A DNA stretch of 38,231 nucleotides from Candidatus Fusicatenibacter merdavium (lineage in GTDB: Bacteria; Bacillota; Clostridia; Lachnospirales; Lachnospiraceae), in assembly GCA_019115005.1 (NCBI GenBank), contig DXEK01000163.1, forward strand, positions 1-38,231, given 5' to 3'. The notes beneath the pieces were generated by a model. That model saw only the letters and a list, made by a program, of their open reading frames with translations, was not told the origin of the DNA and did not search any database. The position numbers and the translations under genes were made by a program. This document shows, piece after piece, positions 15,730 through 24,683 of this stretch. The stretch's first letter is position 1, and each line of letters begins with the position of its first letter.

Positions 15730-15758
15730 TCGCCGGATCAGTTCCGGCAGTGATCGTT

Positions 15759-17546
15759 TCAGATCTCTCTGGTATAGGTTTTCAGCCACTCTTTCTCATC
15801 CTCGTCCAGGTATGGAGATACCATCTCGTAGACTTTTTTGTGGTAGCTGTTCAGCAGCTTTCTGTCCTCGGCAGACATCTGCTGCGGATCGATCGCGTCC
15901 AGATCCATCGGTACATAAGTGATCGGCTCTGTGTACATGAACTGACCGTATTCATTCTGCTCTCCCTCGCAGATCAGCAGTTCATTTTCCAGACGAATCC
16001 CATGGGAACCTTCAATATAGATTCCCGGTTCGTCGGTGATCACCATTCCGGCCTCCAGCGGATCCGCCTCGCCCGGGCGTTCTTTCCAGCGGAATCCCGC
16101 AGGCCCCTCATGAATATTCAGCAGATAGCCGACACCGTGTCCGGTACCGTGATTAAAGTTCAGCCCTCTGTCCCAGAAAGGTTTTCGGGCCAGGATATCC
16201 AGCGCCACGCCGGAGCAGCCTTTCAGGAATTTCGCGTCTCCAAGGCGGAGATTGCTGACGGCAACCAGCGTGAAATGCTCCTTCATGAGCGGAGTCACCT
16301 CGCCCAGCGCGTAGGTACGGGTAATATCCGTGGAGCCTTCATAAAAGCCCGCGCCGGTATCCGTCATAAGGAATCCGCCCGCCTTCAGCTGAACGTTGGT
16401 CTCCGGCGTCGAGGAATAATGAACGATCGCGCCGTGCTCCCCGTAGGAACTGATCGGAGAAAAGCTTGGCCGGATGAAATTTCCCTGCTCCGCGCGGAAT
16501 TCGTCCAGCTTGTCCGACGCGCTCATCTCTGTGATCACTTCTTTGTCGTAGTTTTCCTTCAGCCATTTCATGAATTTCACATGAGCAACGCTGTCTTTGA
16601 TCTCGGCTTTCCGGATATTCTCGATCTCCGTCTTATTCTTGATGGACTTAAACAGGATCTCCGGATTTCTGGCCTCGATTTTTTTCACCTTTTCCGGAAT
16701 ATTGTAGTACAGTGCATAATTCAGGCGGTCCGGATCCAGCAGAAGCGCTTCTCCTTCTCCCATTTCCTTGATCTCCTCATAAATGGCATTGTACGGGTGA
16801 AGGACCACTCCGTCCGCCTCCAGGGAACTGCGGATCTCACTGCTCAGTTTCTTCTCATCCATGTACAACTCCACAGAATTTTCCGTGATCACCGCATAGG
16901 ACAGGACGAGCGGCGAGTAAGCCACGTCGTTTCCGCGGATATTCAGCAGCCAGCAGATGTCGTCCAGTGTCGTCAGAACGTGGCTGGTCGCGCCGTATTT
17001 CTCCATCTCGCTGCGCACTCTGCCGAGCTTCGAGGCCGCCGTCTCCCCTGTATACTTCAGATCCAGGGCAAACACCGGCTCCCGGGAAAGTTCCGGACGG
17101 TCCTTCCAGACACGGCCGACCAAATCCTCGCTGTAAACGATCTTTCCATGTTTCTCAGATGCGATCTTTTCGTATGCGCGTCCCTCTCCGACCGCCACTG
17201 TACGGCCGTCAAATCCGAGCACACATCCTTCCGGAAGATTTTCTTTCAGAAATTCACGGAGCGTCGGCACCCCAGGCTCTCCCATTTTCATCAGCTCCAC
17301 CGTGGTACCCTCCAGCTGTTTGGCCGCCTGGATAAAGTAACGGCCGTCCGTCCAGAGATACGCATGTTCTCCTGTGATCAGCGCGGTTCCCGCGGATCCT
17401 GTAAATCCGGTGATATACTCACGGCATTTAAAATATTCTCCTACATACTCGCTCTGATGAAAATCCGCCGTCGGGACGATATAAGCGTCCATCCCACAGT
17501 CTTTCATCTGTTCACGAAGTTCTGCGATTCTTTCCGGTATGTTCAT
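15759..17546 (-). CDS. M24 Xaa-Pro aminopeptidase (aminopeptidase P family)
   Basis: A 595-residue cytoplasmic metallopeptidase that removes an N-terminal residue before proline. Two creatinase-like N-terminal domains (about 1-310) precede the pita-bread catalytic domain. The five metal ligands are visible: Asp in LMTDTGAGFY, Asp in STDITRTY, His in NHGTGHGVGY, Glu in ITDEPGIY and Glu in RLENELL. A C-terminal domain (about 535-595) marks the long, eukaryote-like aminopeptidase P form. A GGGAG site lies 11 nt before the ATG. It follows greA by 98 bp. Confidence 0.95.
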   Translation of the reverse strand: MNIPERIAELREQMKDCGMDAYIVPTADFHQSEYVGEYFKCREYITGFTGSAGTALITGEHAYLWTDGRYFIQAAKQLEGTTVELMKMGEPGVPTLREFLKENLPEGCVLGFDGRTVAVGEGRAYEKIASEKHGKIVYSEDLVGRVWKDRPELSREPVFALDLKYTGETAASKLGRVRSEMEKYGATSHVLTTLDDICWLLNIRGNDVAYSPLVLSYAVITENSVELYMDEKKLSSEIRSSLEADGVVLHPYNAIYEEIKEMGEGEALLLDPDRLNYALYYNIPEKVKKIEARNPEILFKSIKNKTEIENIRKAEIKDSVAHVKFMKWLKENYDKEVITEMSASDKLDEFRAEQGNFIRPSFSPISSYGEHGAIVHYSSTPETNVQLKAGGFLMTDTGAGFYEGSTDITRTYALGEVTPLMKEHFTLVAVSNLRLGDAKFLKGCSGVALDILARKPFWDRGLNFNHGTGHGVGYLLNIHEGPAGFRWKERPGEADPLEAGMVITDEPGIYIEGSHGIRLENELLICEGEQNEYGQFMYTEPITYVPMDLDAIDPQQMSAEDRKLLNSYHKKVYEMVSPYLDEDEKEWLKTYTREI

Positions 17547-17644
17547 TGTACTGCGACTCCCTTCTGTTTCTTTTTATATATTTTTTATATGAGACAAGCG
17601 ACGAAAGGTCAGAAATTTCATATGCGGGGCAATCCGTAGCATCA

Positions 17645-18145
17645 TCAATAGCTTCTCAGCTCGTCTCCCTCGTCTCCCGTGTTTTCGATCTTACGGATGA
17701 TAAGATCATAACTGTAGCTGTCACTGACATGCACGGTCACCCGGTCGCCGACCTTCCGATGAAAAATCGCCTTTCCCAGCGGCGAATCGATCGTCACGTA
17801 ACCTTTCAGCGAATTTCCGCGGACGGAGGTCACAAGCTTGTATACTTCCTCTTCATCGTCCTCTTCTATATAGACAGTGACCGTATTGTTGATCCCCACC
17901 TCATCGTCCTTTGACTCGTCAGAGATCACATGTGCTGTCTTGATCATCTTTTCCAGATAACGGATCCGGCTGTCGTTGCGGTTTTTATCCTGTTTTGCAG
18001 CCTTATACTCAAAATTTTCACTGAGATCGCCCTGTGCACGCGCCTCCTTGACCGCTTCCAGTTCCTTCGGCCGCACAACAAGCTTGCGGTAGTCGATCTC
18101 TTCCTGCATCTTTTTAATGTCACTTTCCGTCAGACGGTCATACAT
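17645..18145 (-). CDS. greA: Transcription elongation factor GreA/GreB family
   Basis: A 166-residue Gre factor that rescues backtracked RNA polymerase by stimulating transcript cleavage. The N-terminal coiled coil (about 1-78) carries the acidic tip GDLSENFEYKAAK. The C-terminal FKBP-like domain has IDSPLGKAIFHRKVGDRVTVHV. The start is the ATG at 18145, 5 nt after AGGAGG; an upstream ATG at 18166 overlaps nothing useful. Probably co-transcribed with the M24 gene downstream. Confidence 0.93.
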   Translation of the reverse strand: MYDRLTESDIKKMQEEIDYRKLVVRPKELEAVKEARAQGDLSENFEYKAAKQDKNRNDSRIRYLEKMIKTAHVISDESKDDEVGINNTVTVYIEEDDEEEVYKLVTSVRGNSLKGYVTIDSPLGKAIFHRKVGDRVTVHVSDSYSYDLIIRKIENTGDEGDELRSY

Positions 18146-18208
18146 TTTTACCTCCTCCTGACACATTCACTGCGTCCATTACGGCAGGGCAGATCCGGAC
18201 GTTTGCCT

Positions 18209-18236
18209 GTAACAGTTCAGCCGACTGAACTGTTAC
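18209..18236. repeat. Solo palindrome of the dispersed repeat family
   Basis: GTAACAGTTCAG, CCGA, CTGAACTGTTAC: a 28-bp palindrome with perfect 12-bp arms, equal to hairpin 1 of the 133-bp repeat (4996-5023) standing alone. It lies in the gap upstream of greA. Confidence 0.75.
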
Positions 18237-18317
18237 ATTTACTTCCAGACTTCCTGCTCCTTTTGGTTTCACACCTGCTTTTTCATATATCCTGCCCGGC
18301 AAATGGGCATGAGACAC

Positions 18318-18349
18318 GGATTGCTCCGCACTTCGTGCTCCCGCAATCC
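18318..18349 (-). terminator. Hairpin downstream of the L,D-transpeptidase gene
   Basis: GGATTGC and GCAATCC pair outside an inner GCAC-GAA-GTGC stem. No T run follows, so it is a weak terminator candidate or another repeat. Confidence 0.4.
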
Positions 18350-18373
18350 TGAAAACACCTCAAATCCGCTCAT

Positions 18374-19780
18374 TTAATATACGACCACCGGGAATCCGTA
18401 GGAAACCGCCTCGAAGATCTGTCGGACAGCATCCAGCGGCGTATTGACACATCCGTGGGAACCGTTGGTAATATAAATATTTCCGCCAAACGCCGTACGG
18501 GAAGTCAGATCATGCAGACCGATCGTCATATCCTCGCTGTACGGGATCCAATAGTTGACAAACGTCCGGTAAGACGGTTCGCCGGTCGATGGATTGATGG
18601 CTCCCGTCATCGTATAATTGGTTCGTTTTCCCTTGATCTTCCAGACACCGCCGCGAGGCGTTTCCGTGCCATTATTGACACATCCTGTGACCACAGGAGT
18701 CTCCACCAGCAGCGATCCGTCCACGTAACACCACATGGTCTGCTGATCGATCGATATCTCCACGTAGGAATTTCCGATGTCGTTGCTCTCTCTTGACTGG
18801 GCGGAACTTGAATACGTCACTTCAAAGGATCCCTGGGTGCCTGCCGCGATCGCATCCGACAGATTCTGGGCTGTAGTGGCCTCGTCCATCACCCATCCGT
18901 AATCACCTGCCGTAAGTGTAACCGTGCTGCCTCCCGTCGTCCGAAACGTATGGTTTCCTACCGTATTATATTTGTCGGCCAGTGAACTGACATACTCTGT
19001 GATCTTCGTCGGATCGATCACATCATTTCCGCTCTCATCCTGCGTTACCCAGGTCTTCAGCAGCGCACCATTGACGGTCTCGATCCGTCCGCTGCCGAAA
19101 TCAATGGTCAGGTTGGCGGCCACCAGTGTATTAAGATGATTGACTCTGGCATTCAGGGCCTCGTCGTCCTGATAAACGGATGGCTTCATATAGCACCCGC
19201 TGTCCGAAAGATTCAGTTCTGTCGCGCCGGAATCGATGGCTTCTTTGACGGCCTCCAACAGCACTGCACGGTCCAGCTGGTTTCCTTTCACTTCCGGAAC
19301 GATCGTATAGCCATTCTCCGTCTCTCCAATCGACGCATCCTGAGGCGGTGTGTAATTTCCCTCCTGCATACATGAAAGTCCGTCAATCGCTGCTTCCAGC
19401 ATTGTCTCGTCATAGCTTACGGATACATGCAGTTCATGTTCCTTGTCCATGAACATCTCGCCGATCCAGAACCAGGAATTCTGCTCCTGCAGATGCTCGT
19501 CCACTTCTTGATTATCTTCAAACGCGAGACCGATCTGGGAAGCGGAGATCGTTTCCGTCGTACCATCCATCTTCACCAGAGTCAGCACATAATTCTGCGT
19601 ATCCTCCGCAAGACGTTCCTTTACCTCGTCGGCAGTCATCTCCGTACTGTCAATGCCGTTGATCATCGTTCCTGAATAAAAGTGCGTTCGAAAATGAAGC
19701 GCATTTGCCGTATACGCGCCGATCATCAGCACGAAAAGTCCCCCGGCAATGCCCAACAGGATTTTTTTCTTTTTTTTCAT
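18374..19780 (-). CDS. L,D-transpeptidase (YkuD) with peptidoglycan-binding domains
   Basis: A 468-residue exported cell-wall enzyme. A basic start (MKKKKKI) and a hydrophobic stretch LLGIAGGLFVLMIGAYTA form a signal anchor. Repeated PG_binding_4-like domains follow (about 30-330), and the YkuD domain is at the C-terminus with the active-site motif YITNGSHGCVNTP (His, Cys). It makes 3-3 cross-links in peptidoglycan using a cysteine, so it resists most beta-lactams. The start at 19780 follows AGGAACACAA; an upstream start at 19825 lies in a basic stretch and is less likely. It is a single gene behind an extended -10 promoter. Confidence 0.93.
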   Translation of the reverse strand: MKKKKKILLGIAGGLFVLMIGAYTANALHFRTHFYSGTMINGIDSTEMTADEVKERLAEDTQNYVLTLVKMDGTTETISASQIGLAFEDNQEVDEHLQEQNSWFWIGEMFMDKEHELHVSVSYDETMLEAAIDGLSCMQEGNYTPPQDASIGETENGYTIVPEVKGNQLDRAVLLEAVKEAIDSGATELNLSDSGCYMKPSVYQDDEALNARVNHLNTLVAANLTIDFGSGRIETVNGALLKTWVTQDESGNDVIDPTKITEYVSSLADKYNTVGNHTFRTTGGSTVTLTAGDYGWVMDEATTAQNLSDAIAAGTQGSFEVTYSSSAQSRESNDIGNSYVEISIDQQTMWCYVDGSLLVETPVVTGCVNNGTETPRGGVWKIKGKRTNYTMTGAINPSTGEPSYRTFVNYWIPYSEDMTIGLHDLTSRTAFGGNIYITNGSHGCVNTPLDAVRQIFEAVSYGFPVVVY

Positions 19781-19869
19781 TTGTGTTCCTACCCCTTTTC
19801 GTTTGTGTCTCTCCCTCTGCCTCAAAGAACCAGCGGAATAAATCTTTCTGTCTGGCCGAACTGTTACCG

Positions 19870-19903
19870 ATTATAACACATTTCTTGTCAAAAATTTTGA
19901 CAA
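19870..19903 (-). promoter_or_regulatory. Extended -10 promoter with perfect dyad before the L,D-transpeptidase gene
   Basis: TGT plus TATAAT (19870-19878) on the minus strand forms an extended -10. Just upstream is the 19-bp palindrome TTGTCAAAAATTTTGACAA (19885-19903), which sits where an activator or repressor would bind. Neither TTGACA nor TTGTCA in it is at a usable -35 spacing. Confidence 0.55.
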
Positions 19904-19947
19904 TATTGCAACAAAACCATTAAATTTGTTTATGCTCCTGATGTTCT

Positions 19948-20631
19948 CTATACCTGCAGGGTCTTGTGCTGTGTCAACGCATCCTTATAAAGGATCTCCC
20001 CGTCAAGGACTGCAAAATACAGTTCCTCCGTCTCCCTCATCTCAGCCCGTCCGTTGGTCCCTTCCGTAATCTCAGCTCTGACCTGATCTGCCTGCCCTTT
20101 CGGCAGCAGAACCTCTGTCACCACCTGGTCCGTATACTGCGTATCCAGCACAGGGATCTGACGGGACGCAAGAAGGTACTGGATCTTTCCGATCCCGGTG
20201 TAATCCGATCGGATCTCCATACGGACCCCGTATTTCCGGTCGATGATCCTGCTGTTCGCCAGTCCCTCCTGAACCGCCCGGGAATAAGCCCGCACCAGCC
20301 CGCCGGTTCCCAACAGTGTTCCGCCGAAATACCTTGTCACAATGACGATGATATTCGTGATCTCCTCGCCCAGCAGCACATCCAGCATCGGCCGTCCCGC
20401 CGTTCCGGAAGGCTCTCCGTCGTCGCTGCACCGGACCGTCTCCCTGCGCTCTCCTATCACATATGCGAAACAATTATGTGTGGCATCCCAGTACTTCTTT
20501 CTGGCCGCTTCCAGGACCGTCAGAGCTTCCTCCTCCGATTCCACCAGCCGTACCGTCGCGATAAACCGTGATTTCTTCTCCACGATCTCTCCCACGCCGC
20601 CCTGATAAACCGTCCGCAGCTGTTCAACCAT
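19948..20631 (-). CDS. yigZ: YigZ/IMPACT family protein (UPF0029)
   Basis: A 227-residue two-domain protein. The N-terminal UPF0029 domain (about 1-130) has EKKSRFIATV, ATHNCFAYVIGE, the signature DDGEPSGTAGRPML and VIVTRYFGGTLLGTGGLVRAYS. The C-terminal half is the DUF1949-type domain. Homologues are linked to translation stress or peptide processing, but the bacterial function is not settled. AAGGAG lies 8 nt before the ATG. It diverges from the penicillin-binding protein gene. Confidence 0.93.
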   Translation of the reverse strand: MVEQLRTVYQGGVGEIVEKKSRFIATVRLVESEEEALTVLEAARKKYWDATHNCFAYVIGERRETVRCSDDGEPSGTAGRPMLDVLLGEEITNIIVIVTRYFGGTLLGTGGLVRAYSRAVQEGLANSRIIDRKYGVRMEIRSDYTGIGKIQYLLASRQIPVLDTQYTDQVVTEVLLPKGQADQVRAEITEGTNGRAEMRETEELYFAVLDGEILYKDALTQHKTLQV

Positions 20632-20726
20632 AGCAACACTCCTTTAAAAATTTTGACTTTCAAATAATTTTACCACCTTACGATTATATCCCATCCTTCC
20701 GGCTCTGGCAAGACGCTGACAGGCCC

Positions 20727-20868
20727 AAATTGTGAACTTTTGGTAACAGTTCCATCGGAACAGTTACCGGCATCCAGCCATTGAAAATCGCCGTGCGATG
20801 GGCTGGATGCCAGCAGGCGCCGCGTTTCATACGGTTTGCGCAAACCTGATTTGAAATTGTGAACTTTT
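20727..20868 (+). mobile_element. Dispersed hairpin repeat, copy C, with flanking direct repeats
   Basis: The repeat body (about 20742-20853) matches copy B in GGCATCCAGCCATTGAAAAT, the loop region and GGGCTGGATGCC. Hairpin 3 is shorter but still paired, GGTTTGC/GCAAACC, where copy B has GGTCTGCGCA/TGCGCAGACC. The body is flanked by a perfect 15-bp direct repeat AAATTGTGAACTTTT at 20727-20741 and 20854-20868. The right-hand terminal inverted repeat of copy B is not recognisable. Confidence 0.65.
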
Positions 20869-20884
20869 CAATTTTGACTTTTCT

Positions 20885-20907
20885 TGCTCCGGCATATTTG
20901 ATATAAT
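20885..20907 (+). promoter_or_regulatory. Promoter of the penicillin-binding protein gene
   Basis: A perfect TATAAT (20902-20907) follows a weak TTTTCT-type -35 at 17 bp. The dyad ATATGGT/ACCATAT (20912-20932) lies right after the likely start site and may be an operator. Confidence 0.5.
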
Positions 20908-20969
20908 GCGAATATGGTTATACTTACCATATAACATCCTACAGGTTGTCACAAGTAAGGAGGAACGAT

Positions 20970-23516
20970 ATGAATTATGGAAAAAAGAGTGTCACCGACA
21001 AGCGTGACAGGCTGACATCATCCGCCCATAAGGCTGGATGGTCGGCCGGTGTCTACGCGCTGCGGACGGGCTTTTTTCTCCTGCTTCTTCTGGTCGTTCT
21101 GGTCGTATGTCTCGCAATCGGAGTCATCCGCGGACTGATCGCCAGCGCACCGGATATTTCGGACGTGAATATCATGCCTCTTGGAAACGCCTCGTTCATC
21201 TACGATGCAGACGGTAATCAGATCCAGAAACTGACCGGCGCCGGAGGAAACCGTATTTCCGTTTCCATCGATGAGATCCCGCTGGATATGCAGCACGCGA
21301 TCGTAGCGATCGAAGACGAACGTTTCTATGAGCATAACGGAATAGACCCGAGCGGCATTCTGCGCGCTGCTGTTGTGGGTATTACAAACGGCTTCGATTT
21401 CACCGAAGGAGCCAGCACAATCACCCAGCAGCTTCTGAAAAACAATGTATTCACGGACTGGATGGAGGAAAACACCCTGGAAAAATTCAAGCGAAAATTC
21501 CAGGAGCAGTATCTGGCCCTTGAACTGGAAAAATATCTGACCGAACAGGGAAAAGACGCTAAGAGCGTTATTCTCGAAAATTATCTGAACACGATCAACC
21601 TCGGAAGCGGCTGCTACGGGGTACAGACTGCGTCCCAGACCTATTTCGGCAAAGACGCCAAAGATCTGACTCTCTCCGAATGCGCTGTTCTCGCCGCGAT
21701 CCCACAGGCACCCACCCGATATAACCCGCGAACGCATCCGGAAAACAACCAGCAGCGCCGCAATAAAGTGCTGAGCAATATGCTGGAACAGGAATATATC
21801 ACTCAGGACGAGTATGAGGAAGCGCTCAATGACAATGTATATGAGCGCATCCAGATGCAGGGACAGTATGAGGAACAGGAAACTCCCTATTCCTATTTTA
21901 ATGACGAAGTGATCTCCCAGGTGATCGATGATCTGATGGTACAAAAGGGTTACACAGAAGTTCAGGCACGAAATGTTGTCTACAGCGGCGGGATCAATAT
22001 CTACACCACTCAGGATTCCTGGATCCAGTCAGTGCTGGATGAAGAATTCCAGAATCCGGACAACTATCCGCCGGATACCCAGGTCGGCCTTGACTGGGCG
22101 CTTACCGTCACACAGGCTGACGGAACCGTCCAGAATTACAGCAAAGAGATGCTGCAGCTTTTCTTCCGCAACGAGGATCCGGAATTCGATCTTCTGTTTG
22201 ATTCAGAGGAAGATGCGCAGAATTATATCGACGCCTACAAAGCTTCGATCCTCGGGGAAGGCGACACGATCACTGCAGAACGGACCGATTTCACCATGCA
22301 GCCCCAGGCCTGCATGACGATCATCGACCAGACGACCGGATATGTAAAGGCGATCGTCGGCGGACTCGGAGAAAAGACAGCCAGCCTGACGCTGAACCGT
22401 GCGACGGACAGCTACCGTCAGCCGGGCTCCTCGTTCAAGCCGCTGGCCGCTTACGGTCCGGCGCTGGATATCGGGGCGATCACGCTCTCGACGGTCATCA
22501 AGGACGAGCCGTACACTTACGAGGACGGCACACCGGTGCGAAACTCCGACGGACGGTATCACGGAGATGTGACAGTGCGGGAAGCGCTTGTCCAGTCTTA
22601 CAATATCCCGGCGGTAAAAGTGCTGACAGAAATCACCCCGGAAACGGGTTATGAATATCTGACGAAATTCCGGTTTGCCAATCTGCTCCCGTCGGAGAGC
22701 AGTCATCAGTCCATCGCCCTCGGCGGTCTGACCAACGGCGTCAGCAATCTGGAGCTGACCGGTGCGTATGCGGCGATCGCCAACGGCGGAAAATATATCA
22801 AACCGGTGCTTTACACCAAGGTTACGGACAGCGACGGCAACATTCTGCTGGACAATACCAATCTGCAGAGTACTCAGATCTTCCGCGAGAGCACCGCATA
22901 CCTGCTGACCAGTGTGCTGGAGGATGTCGTCAAGAGAGGTACCGCGACCGCCTGCCAGATCGACGGTATGGCAGTTGCCGGAAAGACCGGTACGACGAAC
23001 GATTACACCAACCTTGTATTTGCAGGATTTACTCCCTATTATACCGCTGCCATCTGGACAGGATACGACGTACAGGCTGAGATCCCGTCCAGTGACCGTG
23101 ATTTCCACAAACTTCTGTGGCAGAAGGTCATGGAGCGGATCCACGAGGATCTTCCCGAGAAGGAGTTTGAGATGCCCGCAACGGTCAAGAAAGTCAGCAT
23201 CTGCAGCGAAACCGGACTCCTCGCCCGTTCCAGCTGCGACGCAGTGACAGAATATTATGCACTCTCAGATGTTCCTACGCAGCGCTGTTCCGGCCATTAC
23301 GTAGCGCCGACGCCGACGGCTACACCGACGCCGGATACGTCCGATACGGAAACGCCGGCCTCGACAGATGACACGGAAAATTCTGAGAATTCCTCACAGG
23401 ATCCTTCGTCCGCCGACGAACAGAATGCGGAACAGACTCCGTCCGAGCCGGATACCTCTCCCGCAGACGAGACGCCCCAGGAACAGCCGGAACAGACTCC
23501 GGAAGAATCACCGTAA
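20970..23516 (+). CDS. Class A penicillin-binding protein (PBP1A-like transglycosylase/transpeptidase)
   Basis: An 848-residue bifunctional cell-wall synthase. After a basic cytoplasmic tail, one membrane anchor (FFLLLLLVVLVVCLAIGVI, about 33-55) is followed by the GT51 glycosyltransferase domain: EDERFYEHNGID, GASTITQQLLKN and KFKRKFQEQYLALELEK. The transpeptidase domain has SSFKP (nucleophile Ser), SYN and KTGTT. The C-terminal 75 residues are low-complexity Thr/Pro/Asp/Glu-rich. The start is the ATG at 20970, 6 nt after AGGAGG. It is transcribed alone and ends before the terminator at 23592. Confidence 0.96.
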   Translation: MNYGKKSVTDKRDRLTSSAHKAGWSAGVYALRTGFFLLLLLVVLVVCLAIGVIRGLIASAPDISDVNIMPLGNASFIYDADGNQIQKLTGAGGNRISVSIDEIPLDMQHAIVAIEDERFYEHNGIDPSGILRAAVVGITNGFDFTEGASTITQQLLKNNVFTDWMEENTLEKFKRKFQEQYLALELEKYLTEQGKDAKSVILENYLNTINLGSGCYGVQTASQTYFGKDAKDLTLSECAVLAAIPQAPTRYNPRTHPENNQQRRNKVLSNMLEQEYITQDEYEEALNDNVYERIQMQGQYEEQETPYSYFNDEVISQVIDDLMVQKGYTEVQARNVVYSGGINIYTTQDSWIQSVLDEEFQNPDNYPPDTQVGLDWALTVTQADGTVQNYSKEMLQLFFRNEDPEFDLLFDSEEDAQNYIDAYKASILGEGDTITAERTDFTMQPQACMTIIDQTTGYVKAIVGGLGEKTASLTLNRATDSYRQPGSSFKPLAAYGPALDIGAITLSTVIKDEPYTYEDGTPVRNSDGRYHGDVTVREALVQSYNIPAVKVLTEITPETGYEYLTKFRFANLLPSESSHQSIALGGLTNGVSNLELTGAYAAIANGGKYIKPVLYTKVTDSDGNILLDNTNLQSTQIFRESTAYLLTSVLEDVVKRGTATACQIDGMAVAGKTGTTNDYTNLVFAGFTPYYTAAIWTGYDVQAEIPSSDRDFHKLLWQKVMERIHEDLPEKEFEMPATVKKVSICSETGLLARSSCDAVTEYYALSDVPTQRCSGHYVAPTPTATPTPDTSDTETPASTDDTENSENSSQDPSSADEQNAEQTPSEPDTSPADETPQEQPEQTPEESP

Positions 23517-23591
23517 CAATTCCGCTGGCTGAACTGCTGCGGATCCATTCCTTATAGAATTTTGACTGCGCAGAAAATTGAGCGCAGATGA

Positions 23592-23635
23592 AAAAAGAGA
23601 AGAAGCCCCTGTCATATGGGGTTTCTTCTCTTTTT
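23592..23635. terminator. Bidirectional terminator between the PBP and glucokinase genes
   Basis: AAAAAGAGAAGAAGCCCC pairs with GGGGTTTCTTCTCTTTTT (one G-U) across an 8-nt loop. A and T tracts on either side let it serve both converging genes. Confidence 0.85.
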
Positions 23636-23683
23636 CTGTTTCTGTCTGTGACAGTCCCGCGGACCGCCCTGTCTCAATCCGGC

Positions 23684-23706
23684 GGTTCAGCCAGCCGGAC
23701 TGTTAC
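23684..23706. repeat. Solo degenerate palindrome of the dispersed repeat family
   Basis: GGTTCAGCCAGCCGGACTGT plus TAC resembles hairpin 1 of the repeat at 4996. A second relic, GTAACAATTCCGCTGGCTGA followed by ACTGCTGCGG, overlaps the PBP stop codon at 23513-23541. Confidence 0.5.
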
Positions 23707-23717
23707 GTCTCTGTATA

Positions 23718-24683
23718 TCAGATCAGCACCGAAACCTCTCCGTCCAGCGCTAGTTTCGCCGCGCCGTAGATTCCGGCGTCATTTCCAAGCTCCGCCAGGA
23801 CAATCGGCGTATCTTTACAGGAAATAAATGCATACTTCTGATAATATTTTTTTATTCCGTCAATGAGGATCTGTCCGGCTTTGGAGACACCGCCGCCGAT
23901 TACGATAATTTCCGGGTCCACCACACAGGAGAAGATCGCAAGCGCGTTTCCCAGATAGTCGGAAACCTGCTCCACGATCGCCGACGCAGCTTCATCTCCT
24001 GCTTTCAGTGCATCATAAACAGACTTCGCAGAGATCCTTTCCGGATTCAGCACAGTCTTTTCCTTATAAGTCGACAGATAACGTTTTGCCAGACGAACGA
24101 TGCCCGTCGCGGACGCCATCTGCTCCAGACATCCGTGATTTCCACAGTTGCAGGCCTCCGGCTCCTCAGGATCCACACAGGCATGGCCGATCTCTCCACC
24201 TGCCCCGTGCGCTCCGGCAACGATTTTTCCGTCAATGATAATTCCGCCTCCAACTCCGGTTCCCAGCGTCACCATAATCAGATTTTTCGCGCCGCGTCCG
24301 CCGCCGCCCCACATTTCACCGAGAGCCGCCGCGTTGGCGTCATTGGCAGCCTGTACCGGGATCCCGCCCATCGCGCTGCCCAGTTCTCCGACAATATCTT
24401 TGTATCCCCAATTCAGATTGACCGCCACAGCGATCTCTCCTTTTTCATTGACCGGTCCGGGAACATCGATACCGACGCCGGCCACCTCTTCTTTGGCGAT
24501 CCCTTTTTCACTGATTTTGTCTAACACAGTTTTTGCCACGTCCGGAAGGATCTGGTCGCCGTCATGTTCCGTTCTCGTCGGGATCTCCCATTTTTCCAGA
24601 AGTGTTCCGTCTGTCTGAAACAGTCCACATTTGATCGTTGTTCCGCCCACATCAATTCCAAATACATATTTCTTCATTGTCAA
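23718..24683 (-). CDS. glcK: ROK-family glucokinase (TTG start overlapping hprK)
   Basis: A 321-residue sugar kinase that phosphorylates glucose with ATP. Visible motifs are FGIDVGGTTIKCGLF (ATP site), LGTGVGGGIIIDGK, GEIGHACVDPEEP and the ROK zinc motif CNCGNHGCLE. The start is placed at the TTG 24683, whose TG overlaps the hprK stop (TTGA) and which has AAGGAG 7 nt upstream; the ATG 6 nt later (24677) is 13 nt from that site and is the alternative. The overlap suggests translational coupling to hprK. Confidence 0.93.
   Translation of the reverse strand: MTMKKYVFGIDVGGTTIKCGLFQTDGTLLEKWEIPTRTEHDGDQILPDVAKTVLDKISEKGIAKEEVAGVGIDVPGPVNEKGEIAVAVNLNWGYKDIVGELGSAMGGIPVQAANDANAAALGEMWGGGGRGAKNLIMVTLGTGVGGGIIIDGKIVAGAHGAGGEIGHACVDPEEPEACNCGNHGCLEQMASATGIVRLAKRYLSTYKEKTVLNPERISAKSVYDALKAGDEAASAIVEQVSDYLGNALAIFSCVVDPEIIVIGGGVSKAGQILIDGIKKYYQKYAFISCKDTPIVLAELGNDAGIYGAAKLALDGEVSVLI

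Noticed and set aside
15750-17639. A 629-codon plus-strand frame
   Set aside because: Shadow of the M24 aminopeptidase gene, which has all metal ligands on the other strand.
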